Source of the DNA: Pseudomonadota bacterium
GTDB taxonomy: Bacteria > Bdellovibrionota > Bacteriovoracia > Bacteriovoracales > Bacteriovoracaceae
Reading direction: 5' to 3'
Assembly (NCBI GenBank): GCA_027487515.1
Contig: JAIYDL010000016.1
Location: forward strand, 496,001-560,000
Length of the DNA: 64,000 nt
A program made the translations under genes and the position numbers. The notes beneath the pieces are model-generated. The model ran no database searches. It was not told the origin of the DNA and saw only the letters and a list, made by a program, of their open reading frames with translations. Of this stretch, positions 8,154-16,316 are shown piece after piece (the stretch's first letter is position 1; every line of letters begins with the position of its first letter).

Positions 8154-10436
8154 GTGAAAAGTTTCGTGTTCGCCCTCTCGCTCCTAGCGTTCTCTCTTTC
8201 GAGTGAGGCTTACCAGGCGATGGTTAAGAAAGGGGAGCTCTCGCCGAGCCTTGAAGCCGCGCTGGGAAAAGCTTCCGCCGACACTGGGGTGACCTTCAGT
8301 AAGGACGATTTTCAGCTGATCGAAGAGCGATCCCTCGCGACCAGCCATTTCACGATGTACGTGCAGACCATTGCTCAGGTCCCGGTCGCGAAGACTGCGG
8401 TGCGGATCTGGGCCGATAAAACGAGCGGGGAGTTGATCCTCGCCGAGCTCCACCTCGACGAATCGGCGGCACTTCGGAAGGGCCTTCTCACTGAAAAATT
8501 TCGTCGCGCCCGCTTCTCGGCCAATGCTCTTAAGTCGAACCTGCTCTCGAACCTCGTGAGTCTCTTGGTCACAGCTGAGGTCGCGGGACACCCGACCGAT
8601 AGCCGAGTGCTTTCAATGTCGGTCAGAGACCAATGGGAAAACGGCGATCTCGTCCGGGAGGCGACGGTCCGGGGGCGTCGAGGAATCCATGTGATCAGCG
8701 TTTCTCTCCTGAAGAATAAGGTCCTCCGTCGGAGCTACCGAGAGTTCCCTCAGTCTGAGCGGGTGACGCTCGAGGCCCACGTCTATCCGATCTACGAAGA
8801 AGTTGAGGGCACGGGAGAGCGCTTGCCCCACGAAGTCCGGGAACTCCGGTACATCGACGCCGAAGTCCGGGAAGCGGGGAATGCTCCCTTCGGACCCCTC
8901 GGTGAGACAAAGTTTCCAGAGACGAGCTACTCTCCGCTCCTCGCCGAAACGGCCCTCGGCGAAATGGGCAACCTCTGGTCAGAGGCTTCACTCCGGAAGA
9001 AAGTCGAAGGTGTGACCTCGAAGCTTCCACTGAAGCCCAATGACTTCGAGCGCGGTCTTCTGCTTCAGGGCAAGTACGCGACGATCAACCTGCATCCCGC
9101 CGTGAAAGAAGAATTTCCGGAAGTTTCATTTCCACTGCTCCCAACGGTGAACCACCTCTTGAACTGGGCCAACGAGGGCGGAGTCTTCGTCGCCAAACCT
9201 GTCCCGGGTCTGGCCGGCAAATCGATAACCTCATCGGAAGACCTCCTCGCCCGCATACCGTTCCGGCACCCGGAGCATAGTCCGACGGCGTACATCAACG
9301 CAGGCTTCGATGAGGTCCAGGTTTACTACGCGGTGACTGTCCTGATGGAAACCCTTGTGAAGTTCGGATTCACCGATAAAGAGCTTTCGGAAAAGCCCTT
9401 CCACGCCTTCCTCTACGATCCAGACATCGGCATGAGAGATAATGCCTACTACTACGACAACACGATTAATTTTACGACCTACGGGGCCACGGCGATCAAC
9501 TACGCTCGAGACAACTCGACCATTTGGCACGAGCTGGGCCATGCCATCATGGAGAGACTGATGGGATCGCACCTGGGCTTCGCCGATTCGAAGAGCGGCT
9601 ACGGTGGCCTCTCAGAAGGCATGGCGGACTTCCTGGCGCAGATCATCGTCGAACATGAAACACAAGGTGCTAACTTTCCGGGGAAGAAGAACTTCCGAAT
9701 TCTCAATGAGACGGGCTTCTACCTGACCAACGAATACCACGATGACGGCGAAGCCTACGGCGGTGCTCTTAACGACATGTTCCTCGCTTCGATCGCCGAC
9801 GGAACTGACGGACTCCACGCCTTCACGGACCTCACACTTGAGGCGATGCGCCTGACTCGGAATCACCCGTCCCTCTCCGCGGCCGCTTGGTTCGAGCACC
9901 TGCTTTACGCGGATTCTCTCGGCAGCGAGGTCCGTCAACCAGAGCGCTTCCGCCAGGCCATCCTCGAAGCTCTGAAGAAAAGAAACTTCTCGTTCTCTCG
10001 CACCTTCACCCCGGCGGCGATGGCCGTGGCCGTTGAGGGTCAAGAACTCACCAACGATTCCCCCGGAAGCCGCGAGAAGCCGATCGACCTCTGTCAGGCG
10101 ATTCTTCCGGCCACCTTCAATCTCCAGGTCAAACTCACAAGCGGAGACGCCGACTTCATCCGCTTCCCGGCCACGGTCAAAGTGGAGTACCAAAAGGGTG
10201 CACTCCAGGGCGCTATCCGCTGGGGTGGTGAGGCCAAGAATCCTGAGACCTTCGTCGTCAATTCTGCGGCCGACCTCGCTGAGCTTCCCATCCGTGCCCT
10301 TGGGTGCGATTTTGTGAATCAACCAGACGACAGCTGTAAGGACTACGCCTATGTCCAGGTCTTCAACCAGGGCTCGGTGAAACCCATCGCGAAAAAGCGC
10401 TTCTACCTTAAACTCAATCCGGTCCCCTGCGAATAA
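8154..10436 (+). CDS. Large secreted gluzincin-type metalloprotease
   Basis: This 760-residue protein has a signal peptide (MKSFVFALSLLAFSLSSEA), a propeptide-like N-terminal region and a zinc protease domain. The HELGH motif lies near residue 459, with the third zinc ligand in GGLSEGMADF about 28 residues later. This HExxH...E spacing resembles the fungalysin/thermolysin group. The C-terminal 170 residues look like a beta-sandwich accessory domain with several cysteines. It should be an exported endopeptidase. GTG start at 8154 is supported by AAGGA eight bases upstream. It is transcribed alone, divergent from paaJ and followed by a hairpin. Confidence 0.85.
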   Translation: MKSFVFALSLLAFSLSSEAYQAMVKKGELSPSLEAALGKASADTGVTFSKDDFQLIEERSLATSHFTMYVQTIAQVPVAKTAVRIWADKTSGELILAELHLDESAALRKGLLTEKFRRARFSANALKSNLLSNLVSLLVTAEVAGHPTDSRVLSMSVRDQWENGDLVREATVRGRRGIHVISVSLLKNKVLRRSYREFPQSERVTLEAHVYPIYEEVEGTGERLPHEVRELRYIDAEVREAGNAPFGPLGETKFPETSYSPLLAETALGEMGNLWSEASLRKKVEGVTSKLPLKPNDFERGLLLQGKYATINLHPAVKEEFPEVSFPLLPTVNHLLNWANEGGVFVAKPVPGLAGKSITSSEDLLARIPFRHPEHSPTAYINAGFDEVQVYYAVTVLMETLVKFGFTDKELSEKPFHAFLYDPDIGMRDNAYYYDNTINFTTYGATAINYARDNSTIWHELGHAIMERLMGSHLGFADSKSGYGGLSEGMADFLAQIIVEHETQGANFPGKKNFRILNETGFYLTNEYHDDGEAYGGALNDMFLASIADGTDGLHAFTDLTLEAMRLTRNHPSLSAAAWFEHLLYADSLGSEVRQPERFRQAILEALKKRNFSFSRTFTPAAMAVAVEGQELTNDSPGSREKPIDLCQAILPATFNLQVKLTSGDADFIRFPATVKVEYQKGALQGAIRWGGEAKNPETFVVNSAADLAELPIRALGCDFVNQPDDSCKDYAYVQVFNQGSVKPIAKKRFYLKLNPVPCE

Positions 10437-10447
10437 CTTCGCAGGGG
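10424..10447 (+). terminator. Hairpin across the protease stop codon
   Basis: A perfect 10-bp stem (CCCCTGCGAA/TTCGCAGGGG) with a TAAC loop includes the stop codon. The following bases are only weakly T-rich, so termination is likely but not certain. Confidence 0.55.
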
Positions 10448-10456
10448 GAACCCTTC

Positions 10457-10504
10457 TTTAACCAAATCCTCACAGATCGTGCGACGTTTAACCAGAACCT
10501 GACA
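10457..10504 (+). promoter_or_regulatory. Candidate Pho-box pair upstream of the phosphate porin
   Basis: Two copies of an 18-base sequence (TTTAACCANANCCTNACA) begin at 10457 and 10487, 30 bases apart. Each copy contains two half-sites 11 bases apart (TTAACC then CTCACA or CTGACA), the spacing typical of PhoB/PhoP-type tandem half-sites. They lie about 60-110 bases before an OprP-like porin start. A similar TTAAC repeat is found upstream of pstS. Binding by PhoB is inferred from spacing and context only. Confidence 0.45.
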
Positions 10505-10566
10505 AACATATCCTTCTAAAGTTTTTTAGAATACGCCCGCACATTCTACTGAAGAAGGAGTTCCGC

Positions 10567-11778
10567 ATGCACTTGCTGGTCATTCTAGCGATGTTCTTTT
10601 CACCGATGACTTTCGCTCAGACTGAGCAGGGAATCACCCTCGCTGACGTTCAAAAACTGGTCGATGAAAAGCTCGCCTCCAAGTGGTACGAAAAACTCTC
10701 TCTCCGAGGGTATGCCCAGTTCCGCTACAACCGGCTGGCCGAAACCAACCGGAAGCTAAACTGTCAGAGCTGCGATAAATCCATCGGTGACCAGCAGGGC
10801 TTTTTCATGCGCCGGGCACGACTGGTTGTTTCAGGGCAGGTTCATGACCGCGTCTTCGTTTACATCCAGCCCGACTATGCTTCAGATGCGACGAACCAAA
10901 ATTACTTCCAGATCCGGGATGCGTACTTCGACTACGGACTAACTCCTACCAACGAGTGGCGGATCCGCTCAGGGATTTCCAAGGTTCCGTTCGGGTTCGA
11001 GAACCTTCAGTCCAGCTCAAACCGCGCACCGTTGGACCGTACCGACGCCCTTAACACCGCTGCACCCAATGAGCGAGACATCGGTGTTTTCCTGATGTAC
11101 GCACCGACCGCGATGAGAAAGTTGTTCAAGGAACTCTCCACCGCTAACTTCAAGGGCAGCGGAGACTATGGCCTTCTTTCCATCGGCGGCTACAACGGAC
11201 AGACCCTCAACAGGCGCGAGCGGAACAACGACCTTCATCGGGCCGTCCGTTTGACGTACCCGCACAAATTTGGAAATGGCCAGATCGTTGAAGCTTCGGT
11301 CCAGGCCTACGAAGGGAAATTCTTCGTCGAAAAGGCCTCCGGGTCTACAACCGGAAACCTCGACAAAGATTTTTACGACGGTCGCCAGGCGGTCTCCTTC
11401 GTCCTCTACCCAAAGCCCTTCGGGATCCAAGCTGAGTGGAACAAGGGCCGGGGCCCGAAGTACTCCCGGGCACAGAATAAGATCGTCACCGACGACCTTT
11501 CCGGTGGCTACGTCACCGCGAGCTACCAAATTGAGCAGGGGGCGAACCGCTACTTGCCTTTCGTGCGCTGGCAGGAGTTCGAGGGCGGGAGGAAGCTCGA
11601 GAACGCGGCCCTTGGGCGAGTCCGCGAATGGGAGCTTGGGACTGAGTGGCAGCCGAATCCAGCCTTCGAGCTCACCGCATCCTACGTGATCTCCGACCGG
11701 CTGTTTCAGTCCCAGTCTGGCAACCGAAGCAATGAACAGGGGAACCTCGTCCGGCTTCAGGCCCAGTTTAACTACTAG
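10567..11778 (+). CDS. OprO/OprP-type phosphate-selective porin
   Basis: This 403-residue outer-membrane porin has a signal peptide (MHLLVILAMFFSPMTFA) and the family's long beta-barrel, ending in an aromatic residue (LQAQFNY) as barrel proteins do. Characteristic segments are LRGYAQFRYN, FFMRRARLVVSGQV, FVYIQPDY and RDAYFDYGL...RSGISKVPFGFENLQSS. The family takes up phosphate or polyphosphate, and the paired TTAAC-type repeats upstream and the pst operon 5 kb away support phosphate uptake here. Alternative ligands such as other anions cannot be excluded. Its stop codon shares the tetranucleotide CTAG with the stop of the convergent gene. Confidence 0.9.
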   Translation: MHLLVILAMFFSPMTFAQTEQGITLADVQKLVDEKLASKWYEKLSLRGYAQFRYNRLAETNRKLNCQSCDKSIGDQQGFFMRRARLVVSGQVHDRVFVYIQPDYASDATNQNYFQIRDAYFDYGLTPTNEWRIRSGISKVPFGFENLQSSSNRAPLDRTDALNTAAPNERDIGVFLMYAPTAMRKLFKELSTANFKGSGDYGLLSIGGYNGQTLNRRERNNDLHRAVRLTYPHKFGNGQIVEASVQAYEGKFFVEKASGSTTGNLDKDFYDGRQAVSFVLYPKPFGIQAEWNKGRGPKYSRAQNKIVTDDLSGGYVTASYQIEQGANRYLPFVRWQEFEGGRKLENAALGRVREWELGTEWQPNPAFELTASYVISDRLFQSQSGNRSNEQGNLVRLQAQFNY

Positions 11779-12296
11779 AGGAGCCGAGAGGCGACGTACC
11801 GCTTGTCTTGCGTCTTCGTGAGGAGCTCTCCTAGGAGAGTCCTCACGAAGAGTTCCCTCCCAGCGCTCCACTCGAAGGGCCCCTTCGGGTAGTTCACCCC
11901 GAACCGCATGGCGCGGTTAATGTCTTCTCTTCCCGCGACACCTTCTTCAAGCGCAAAGTGTGCCTCGTTGATGATCTGAGCAATTGTCCGAGGAAAGATG
12001 AAGCCACAGGAGACGATGGAGACCTCCAGCGGGTTAAAGCCGAGCTCGGTCATTTTCCGAACGATCGCTTCATGGCGCACCCGGAAATGCACTTCTATTT
12101 TTTTTGCCTCATCACAGAAGAGGGCGGCGAATGAGCCTACGAGGTTCGGGAATTCCGCATAAAATTCTTGGGGATCATAGCAGGAGAGGTCCATCGCAAT
12201 CAGCTTCTCAGGATTCGCCCGGAGAACTTCTCGCTTCTCGTCTTTCGTTCCGAACCCGAAGTTTAACAGGAACTCATCAAAAGAGACGTTAGTCAT
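11775..12296 (-). CDS. 3-hydroxyacyl-CoA dehydrogenase, separate C-terminal domain protein
   Basis: This 173-residue protein corresponds to the second C-terminal domain that is normally part of PaaH or long 3-hydroxyacyl-CoA dehydrogenases. The segment IFPRTIAQIINEAHFALEEGVA followed by DINRAMRFGVNYPKGPFEW is the family hallmark. It has no NAD-binding domain. The start at ATG 12296 overlaps the end of the preceding gene by eight bases, so the two are translationally coupled and presumably assemble into one enzyme for (3S)-3-hydroxyadipyl-CoA oxidation. An alternative is a frameshifted full-length gene, but both parts have complete termini and the overlap looks like a normal gene junction. Confidence 0.82.
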   Translation of the reverse strand: MTNVSFDEFLLNFGFGTKDEKREVLRANPEKLIAMDLSCYDPQEFYAEFPNLVGSFAALFCDEAKKIEVHFRVRHEAIVRKMTELGFNPLEVSIVSCGFIFPRTIAQIINEAHFALEEGVAGREDINRAMRFGVNYPKGPFEWSAGRELFVRTLLGELLTKTQDKRYVASRLL

Positions 12297-13149
12297 AGGT
12301 ATAAAATCCCCGCTTGCTCTTGCGGCCATAGCGCTTCTCTTCTACGAGTTTTCTCTGGAGGGGGTGGGGAGCGAACCGCGGTTCTTTTCCGTAGGCCTCC
12401 CAGACCGAGCAAGTGACCGAGTAGTTGATATCAATTCCGATGAGGTCCATGAGTTCGAAGGGGCCCATCCGGAATCCGCCGACTTCTCTGAGCACAGCGT
12501 CCACTTCGCGGAGCTGATTTTCGTCGGCCTCTTCCCCCACGATTCGAAGGGGCTCTCCGTAGAAGTTCCTCGCCACTCGATTGACGATGAACCCGGGTGA
12601 ATCTTTGCAGAGAGCGGGTTTCTTGTCCCGCTCATCAAACCAGCGGTAGAGATCGTGGCAAAGTCCTTCGTCGGTCTCAGGACCCTTAATCACTTCAACG
12701 AGTTTCATGACCGTTGCCGGATTAAAGAAATGAAGGCCCAGGAACCTTCCTCTCCGAGGAGAAGGGAGGGCCTCTGCCATTTGCGCAATAGGAAAGCTCG
12801 AAGTGTTGCTGGCGAGAATTGCGTCGGAACTGAAGAGTTCGGTGAGTCTCAAAAAGAGAGTCTTCTTTATGTCTAGGTCCTCGATGATGGCCTCGACCAC
12901 AAGGTCTGGGCCCGGGTCTACTCCATCGAGTGTCGAGATCGAAAGTCGCTGTTTCAACGCTTCCAGACCAGTAAGTTTCCCGCGTGAGGTTAGCTTGTCC
13001 CAGGAATCATGAATGCCCGCCAATGCCTTCTGGAGTTGGGTCTCTGAGGAGTCCACCAGGGTCACGATACAGCCGGTTTGAGCAAACCACTGAGCGATGC
13101 CAGAACCCATGGTTCCAGCACCGATGACGACGACTTTTTCGAGCTTCAT
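12289..13149 (-). CDS. paaH: 3-hydroxyacyl-CoA dehydrogenase, NAD-binding part (PaaH type)
   Basis: This 286-residue enzyme oxidises 3-hydroxyacyl-CoA. It has the Rossmann motif GAGTMGSGIAQ at the N-terminus, the segments SNTSSFPIAQMA and GLHFFNPATVMKLVEV with the catalytic His, and the first C-terminal domain ending in KSKRGFYTYD. E. coli PaaH continues for another ~190 residues; here that part is the next gene. I use ATG 13149, just after the paaA stop, because the upstream in-frame sequence lies inside paaA. It belongs to the co-directional paa operon. Confidence 0.92.
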   Translation of the reverse strand: MKLEKVVVIGAGTMGSGIAQWFAQTGCIVTLVDSSETQLQKALAGIHDSWDKLTSRGKLTGLEALKQRLSISTLDGVDPGPDLVVEAIIEDLDIKKTLFLRLTELFSSDAILASNTSSFPIAQMAEALPSPRRGRFLGLHFFNPATVMKLVEVIKGPETDEGLCHDLYRWFDERDKKPALCKDSPGFIVNRVARNFYGEPLRIVGEEADENQLREVDAVLREVGGFRMGPFELMDLIGIDINYSVTCSVWEAYGKEPRFAPHPLQRKLVEEKRYGRKSKRGFYTYD

Positions 13150-13151
13150 AC

Positions 13152-13967
13152 CTAGTGGGCGTATTCGACCGGCTGCGCGGCTTCGTTGTAGTTGGGCACA
13201 ACGAGGCCCCATTCAGCGCACTTATCTGTGATCTCTTTGACGAACGCCGCGCGAACGTCAGCGTTCGAGCGGTTCTTCAGACCCAGTTTTTGATAGATGT
13301 CGTTACCCTGGCCAGTGGATTTTCCAAAGGTGTTCATGACCCGAGGCCACCACAGGTTAAGCCTCTCTTGCAGGAATGCTTTGCGCGCAGGATCCTGCGC
13401 CATCTCTTTCACGGTTTTGTCACCGTGGGCGAGGTGCATGTGCTCTTCTTTACAGATCGTACCGATCGCGTTCTTCCAAGGCAGGTACGAGGAGTTCAGC
13501 GTATCTTCCAGAACGTGCCCTGCGGCCCTGTCCATGAGGAAGTTAAAGAGGCAAAAGTCCTCCCAGTGGGTGATCTGGTAGTAGAAGATATTGACGCGTT
13601 TATCTTTCTTCGCCCGGGAGAAACCGATGTTGGCCAGGTCCTCCTGGATCCTCCAGTCGAACTCGTGGGCAAGCATGTGGTCGTGGGTTTTCTGTCCGAG
13701 GTCATCGAGGATCTTGTAAATAACGTGAGCGTGGCGCATCTCGTCTTTTACGATCTGGGCCACAAGAACTCGCTCGTGGGCATTCGGCGCCTTCGCGATC
13801 CACGGCATGTAGCCGAGGCCACCGGCGTACTCTGAATCTGCTTGCATCCAGAGGAGGTTCAGGAGGTTTTTCCGGTAAATCTCGGGCATATCGGAATCGG
13901 AATCAAAGGTGCGGCCGCTTTTAATCTCATCAAATAGTTTCAGGTCTTCGTTCGTGTACTCGCGCAT
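13152..13967 (-). CDS. paaA: PaaA-like diiron subunit of phenylacetyl-CoA epoxidase
   Basis: PaaA is the catalytic diiron subunit that epoxidises the ring of phenylacetyl-CoA. All expected iron ligands are visible: Glu in ADSEYAGG, E-x2-H in KDEMRHAH, Asp in LMDRAAGH and E-x2-H in KEEHMHLAH. The family segment MPEIYRKNLL is also present. The 271-residue length is shorter than E. coli PaaA (about 309). The partners PaaB, PaaC, PaaD and PaaE are not in this window, although PaaC is normally required for a stable complex. The ATG at 13967 has AGGAGT six bases upstream. A different ring or acyl oxygenase of the same family is possible. Confidence 0.85.
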   Translation of the reverse strand: MREYTNEDLKLFDEIKSGRTFDSDSDMPEIYRKNLLNLLWMQADSEYAGGLGYMPWIAKAPNAHERVLVAQIVKDEMRHAHVIYKILDDLGQKTHDHMLAHEFDWRIQEDLANIGFSRAKKDKRVNIFYYQITHWEDFCLFNFLMDRAAGHVLEDTLNSSYLPWKNAIGTICKEEHMHLAHGDKTVKEMAQDPARKAFLQERLNLWWPRVMNTFGKSTGQGNDIYQKLGLKNRSNADVRAAFVKEITDKCAEWGLVVPNYNEAAQPVEYAH

Positions 13968-13980
13968 TATTGACTCCTCT

Positions 13981-14769
13981 CTAGATGCCTTTAAAATTTG
14001 CTTTTCGCTTTTCCAAGAAGGCACTCACACCTTCCTTATAATCCTGGGAGAAGCCCAGGAACCGTTGCACATATTTTTCACGGTCTAAAATGTCCCCGAG
14101 CTCTTTCTCACTAGCGTGCTGGAAATTTCGTTTGACCATCTTGACCGATAACGGGGCTAACTTATTGATCTCCTGAGCTAGGGCCAGGGCCTCTTCCAGA
14201 GGACTTTCTGCGATCTTAGTGATGAAATTATACTCCAGCATGGCCTCTGAGAGAAGGGGCTTTCCTAGGAGCGCAAATTCGACGGCTTTGGTGTAACCCA
14301 TTTGTCTAACTAGCATGAAACTTAGGCCCGCGTCAGGTGCCAGGCCAATCTGGCAAAATCCCGTGATGAAGCGCACTCCTGGGGCCGTGATCTTCAGGTC
14401 ACAAGCGAGGGCGACAGAAAGACCAGCGCCGGCACAGACTCCGTTAATCGCGGCGATCACGAGCTTCTCCGACATGCGAATGGCTTCAATCAACGGGTTC
14501 CATTCCGTTTCGATTGTATGGCCTATGTCCACTGGCCCTTTGGACGCGTCTACACTCCGATCATTCAGGTCCTGGCCGGAGCAGAAAGCCTTGCCCTCGG
14601 CGGTGAGAACGATCGAGCGCACAGCGGTGTCTTTGTTCGCTTCCCGGATCCCGGAAATGATATCGAGCTTCCCTTGGATGTTGAGAGCGTTGTAGACCTG
14701 CGGACGGTTGATTGTGATGACGGCAGTGCCGTCGGCGACGTGGTACTTGATGGTCTCAAAAGTTTTCAT
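13981..14769 (-). CDS. paaG: PaaG-like epoxyphenylacetyl-CoA isomerase
   Basis: This 262-residue crotonase-fold protein matches PaaG, which converts the ring epoxide to the oxepin-CoA. The PaaG-specific segment CSGQDLNDRSVD is present, together with the oxyanion-hole region NGVCAGAGLSVALACD and the catalytic Asp in GLAPDAGLSF. The C-terminal YKEGVSAFLEKRKANFKG is also typical. Its ATG overlaps the stop of the preceding lipoprotein gene (ATGA) and it precedes paaA by 14 bases, so it is in the operon. Confidence 0.93.
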   Translation of the reverse strand: MKTFETIKYHVADGTAVITINRPQVYNALNIQGKLDIISGIREANKDTAVRSIVLTAEGKAFCSGQDLNDRSVDASKGPVDIGHTIETEWNPLIEAIRMSEKLVIAAINGVCAGAGLSVALACDLKITAPGVRFITGFCQIGLAPDAGLSFMLVRQMGYTKAVEFALLGKPLLSEAMLEYNFITKIAESPLEEALALAQEINKLAPLSVKMVKRNFQHASEKELGDILDREKYVQRFLGFSQDYKEGVSAFLEKRKANFKGI

Positions 14770-15110
14770 TGAATCACCGGTATGAAGTTGACGGGTTTGA
14801 TGAGTTCTTCGGGTTTCCCGCTCGCGGGTTTGGGGTAGCTTGCGGCACGGAGTTGACCGGTCACGCAGGCCTCGAGGTTCCGATCCAATCGGAATGTGCT
14901 CGAGAGAATTCTCGGGTCCCGAGCTTGGCCCTCAGGGCCGATCGTAAGCTGCACCTGCATGTTCCCCGATCGCCGCTGAGTGTAGGAGTCGCTCTCTTCG
15001 TAGCACTGCTGAAGCTTTCTTTCGAGGTTGGCAACACCTGGGTTATTCGAATCCGACGTCGCACACCCGCCGACGAGAAGAAGAATCAGGCCTAGACTAG
15101 TTGCCTTCAT
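14766..15110 (-). CDS. Lipoprotein with AgmX/TonB-C-like domain
   Basis: Starting at ATG 15110 the protein has a short lipoprotein signal (MKATSLGLILLLVGGC). The mature part resembles the C-terminal domain found in AgmX/PglI and TonB-type proteins. It has a conserved CYEES, a strand with QVQLTIGPEGQARDP, and ACVTGQLRAASYPKP. Such domains usually occur in envelope complexes, not in catabolism. Here the gene is embedded in the paa operon, overlapping paaF by 14 bases and paaG by 4, so it must be co-expressed. Whether it contributes to uptake of aromatic compounds or is a hitchhiker cannot be told. Confidence 0.75.
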   Translation of the reverse strand: MKATSLGLILLLVGGCATSDSNNPGVANLERKLQQCYEESDSYTQRRSGNMQVQLTIGPEGQARDPRILSSTFRLDRNLEACVTGQLRAASYPKPASGKPEELIKPVNFIPVIQ

Positions 15111-15885
15111 ACTTGGGCTCTCGCTTCTCGAGGAACGCACGCATCCCTTCTTTCTGGTCCTGAGACGAGAAGGTCAGGTAGAAGTTGCGCCGCTCGTATT
15201 CCATGCCATCTTTCAATGAGGTTTCGAAGGACATGTTCACCGCTTCTTTGGCAAGTCTCACGGCCACTGGGGCGCGGTTTGCGATCACCTTGGCGATCTC
15301 GAAGGTCTCTTGAAGAAGCGTCTCGGCGGGGACCACGCGGGCGACGAGACCCGCGCGCTCTGCTTCGTAGGCGTCCAGCATCTCACCGGTAAGCACGGCG
15401 AGCATGGCCTTCGACTTCCCCAGGGCCCGGGTAAGCCGCTGCGTCCCTCCCGCACCAGGGATGGTGCCGATCTTAATCTCCGGCTGGCCGAATCGGGCAC
15501 TATCTCCGGCGACGATGAAGTCGCAGGACATGGCCAGCTCACAGCCACCCCCGAGGGCGAACCCGTTGACCGCAGCGATGATCGGCTTCGTGATAAGAGC
15601 AAGCTGCTTCCAGGTCCTGAAGCGGTTGTCGTTGATCTGATCGATGGGAGTCGCTTCCACCATTTGACCGATGTCTGCGCCGGCCGCAAAGGCACGGTCG
15701 TTTCCGGTGAGGATGATCACCCGGACATCCCGGTCGTCCTCGAGCGAGAAGAGGGCTTCGACGACCTCTCGCATGAGGTCCGTCGAGAGAGCGTTTAGAA
15801 CCTTCGGGCGATTCAGCTGAACGAGGGCCACGTGCTGGTGATCCCGGTAGTTCTTAGTCACGAGGATGTTGTCAAAAGTTTTCAT
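15097..15885 (-). CDS. paaF: Enoyl-CoA hydratase, PaaF type
   Basis: This 262-residue crotonase hydrates 2,3-dehydroadipyl-CoA in the phenylacetate route. Both catalytic glutamates are present (GGGCELAMSCD and FGQPEIKIGTIPGAGGTQRL), along with AFAAGADIGQM and the C-terminal EGMRAFLEKREPKYEG. It could also act on other short enoyl-CoAs in general beta-oxidation. The start is one base after the stop of the EthD-like gene and its end overlaps the lipoprotein gene. Confidence 0.92.
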   Translation of the reverse strand: MKTFDNILVTKNYRDHQHVALVQLNRPKVLNALSTDLMREVVEALFSLEDDRDVRVIILTGNDRAFAAGADIGQMVEATPIDQINDNRFRTWKQLALITKPIIAAVNGFALGGGCELAMSCDFIVAGDSARFGQPEIKIGTIPGAGGTQRLTRALGKSKAMLAVLTGEMLDAYEAERAGLVARVVPAETLLQETFEIAKVIANRAPVAVRLAKEAVNMSFETSLKDGMEYERRNFYLTFSSQDQKEGMRAFLEKREPKYEGN

Positions 15886-15886
15886 G

Positions 15887-16204
15887 CTAGCCTCGGATGA
15901 TGTTCTCTTCGGCGAAATGGACAGACACCAGGTCCCCGAAAGTCCTCACGGCGTCCTTTCCTGACTCCATCATCTCGGGAGTCTTCATCGCGGCCTTCCA
16001 AGACTCCTTAGAGTCGAACACCATTTCTACGACCTGCTGAAGGTGGGAGGTCCCGGCAGGTCCGCCAAAGATCCGATTCACCCGGACTTCACGGATCCCG
16101 GGAATCTTGAGACAGATGGGGGTGTGAATGTTCTTGAAATGATCTTCAAATTCCGAGCGACGGGCCTCATCAAAGGCCTTGTAAACGGCGATGACTTTAT
16201 ACAT
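15887..16204 (-). CDS. EthD-family dimeric alpha/beta-barrel protein
   Basis: The first gene of the paa operon encodes 105 residues beginning MYKVIAVYKAF, followed by FEDHFKNIHTPICLKIPGIREVRV. This pattern (a HxxxH-like helix after beta-1, then a PG turn) is typical of EthD-like ferredoxin-fold proteins, which often accompany ring-modifying or CoA pathways. No catalytic role can be proven. AAGGAG lies at good spacing before the ATG. The upstream 110 bases must contain the operon promoter. Confidence 0.75.
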   Translation of the reverse strand: MYKVIAVYKAFDEARRSEFEDHFKNIHTPICLKIPGIREVRVNRIFGGPAGTSHLQQVVEMVFDSKESWKAAMKTPEMMESGKDAVRTFGDLVSVHFAEENIIRG

Positions 16205-16273
16205 GCTAACTCCTTGCGTCGTTGTATCAGCTGAGATGGCTCAACGATAGCGAGGAAGGGGATTGAATGTCCA

Positions 16274-16285
16274 TCCTGATCAGGA
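16274..16285. promoter_or_regulatory. 12-bp perfect palindrome upstream of the paa operon
   Basis: TCCTGATCAGGA is a perfect palindrome about 70 bases before the first paa-operon start, and a second short palindrome TCAGCTGA lies nearby. It could be an operator for a dimeric repressor, but no regulator gene of that type is adjacent. Confidence 0.25.
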
Positions 16286-16316
16286 AATGAGCATTAAATT
16301 AAAAGAATCAAGAAGG

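Noticed and set aside
8412..8419. GCCGATAA, a perfect sigma-28 -10 element
   Set aside because: Inside the protease coding region and without TAAA at the -35 position. The same is true of a copy at 27214-27221.
12289..12296. Frameshift in paaH
   Set aside because: Both halves have complete ends, and the overlap resembles other translationally coupled junctions here, so I treat them as two genes; a sequencing error is not fully excluded.
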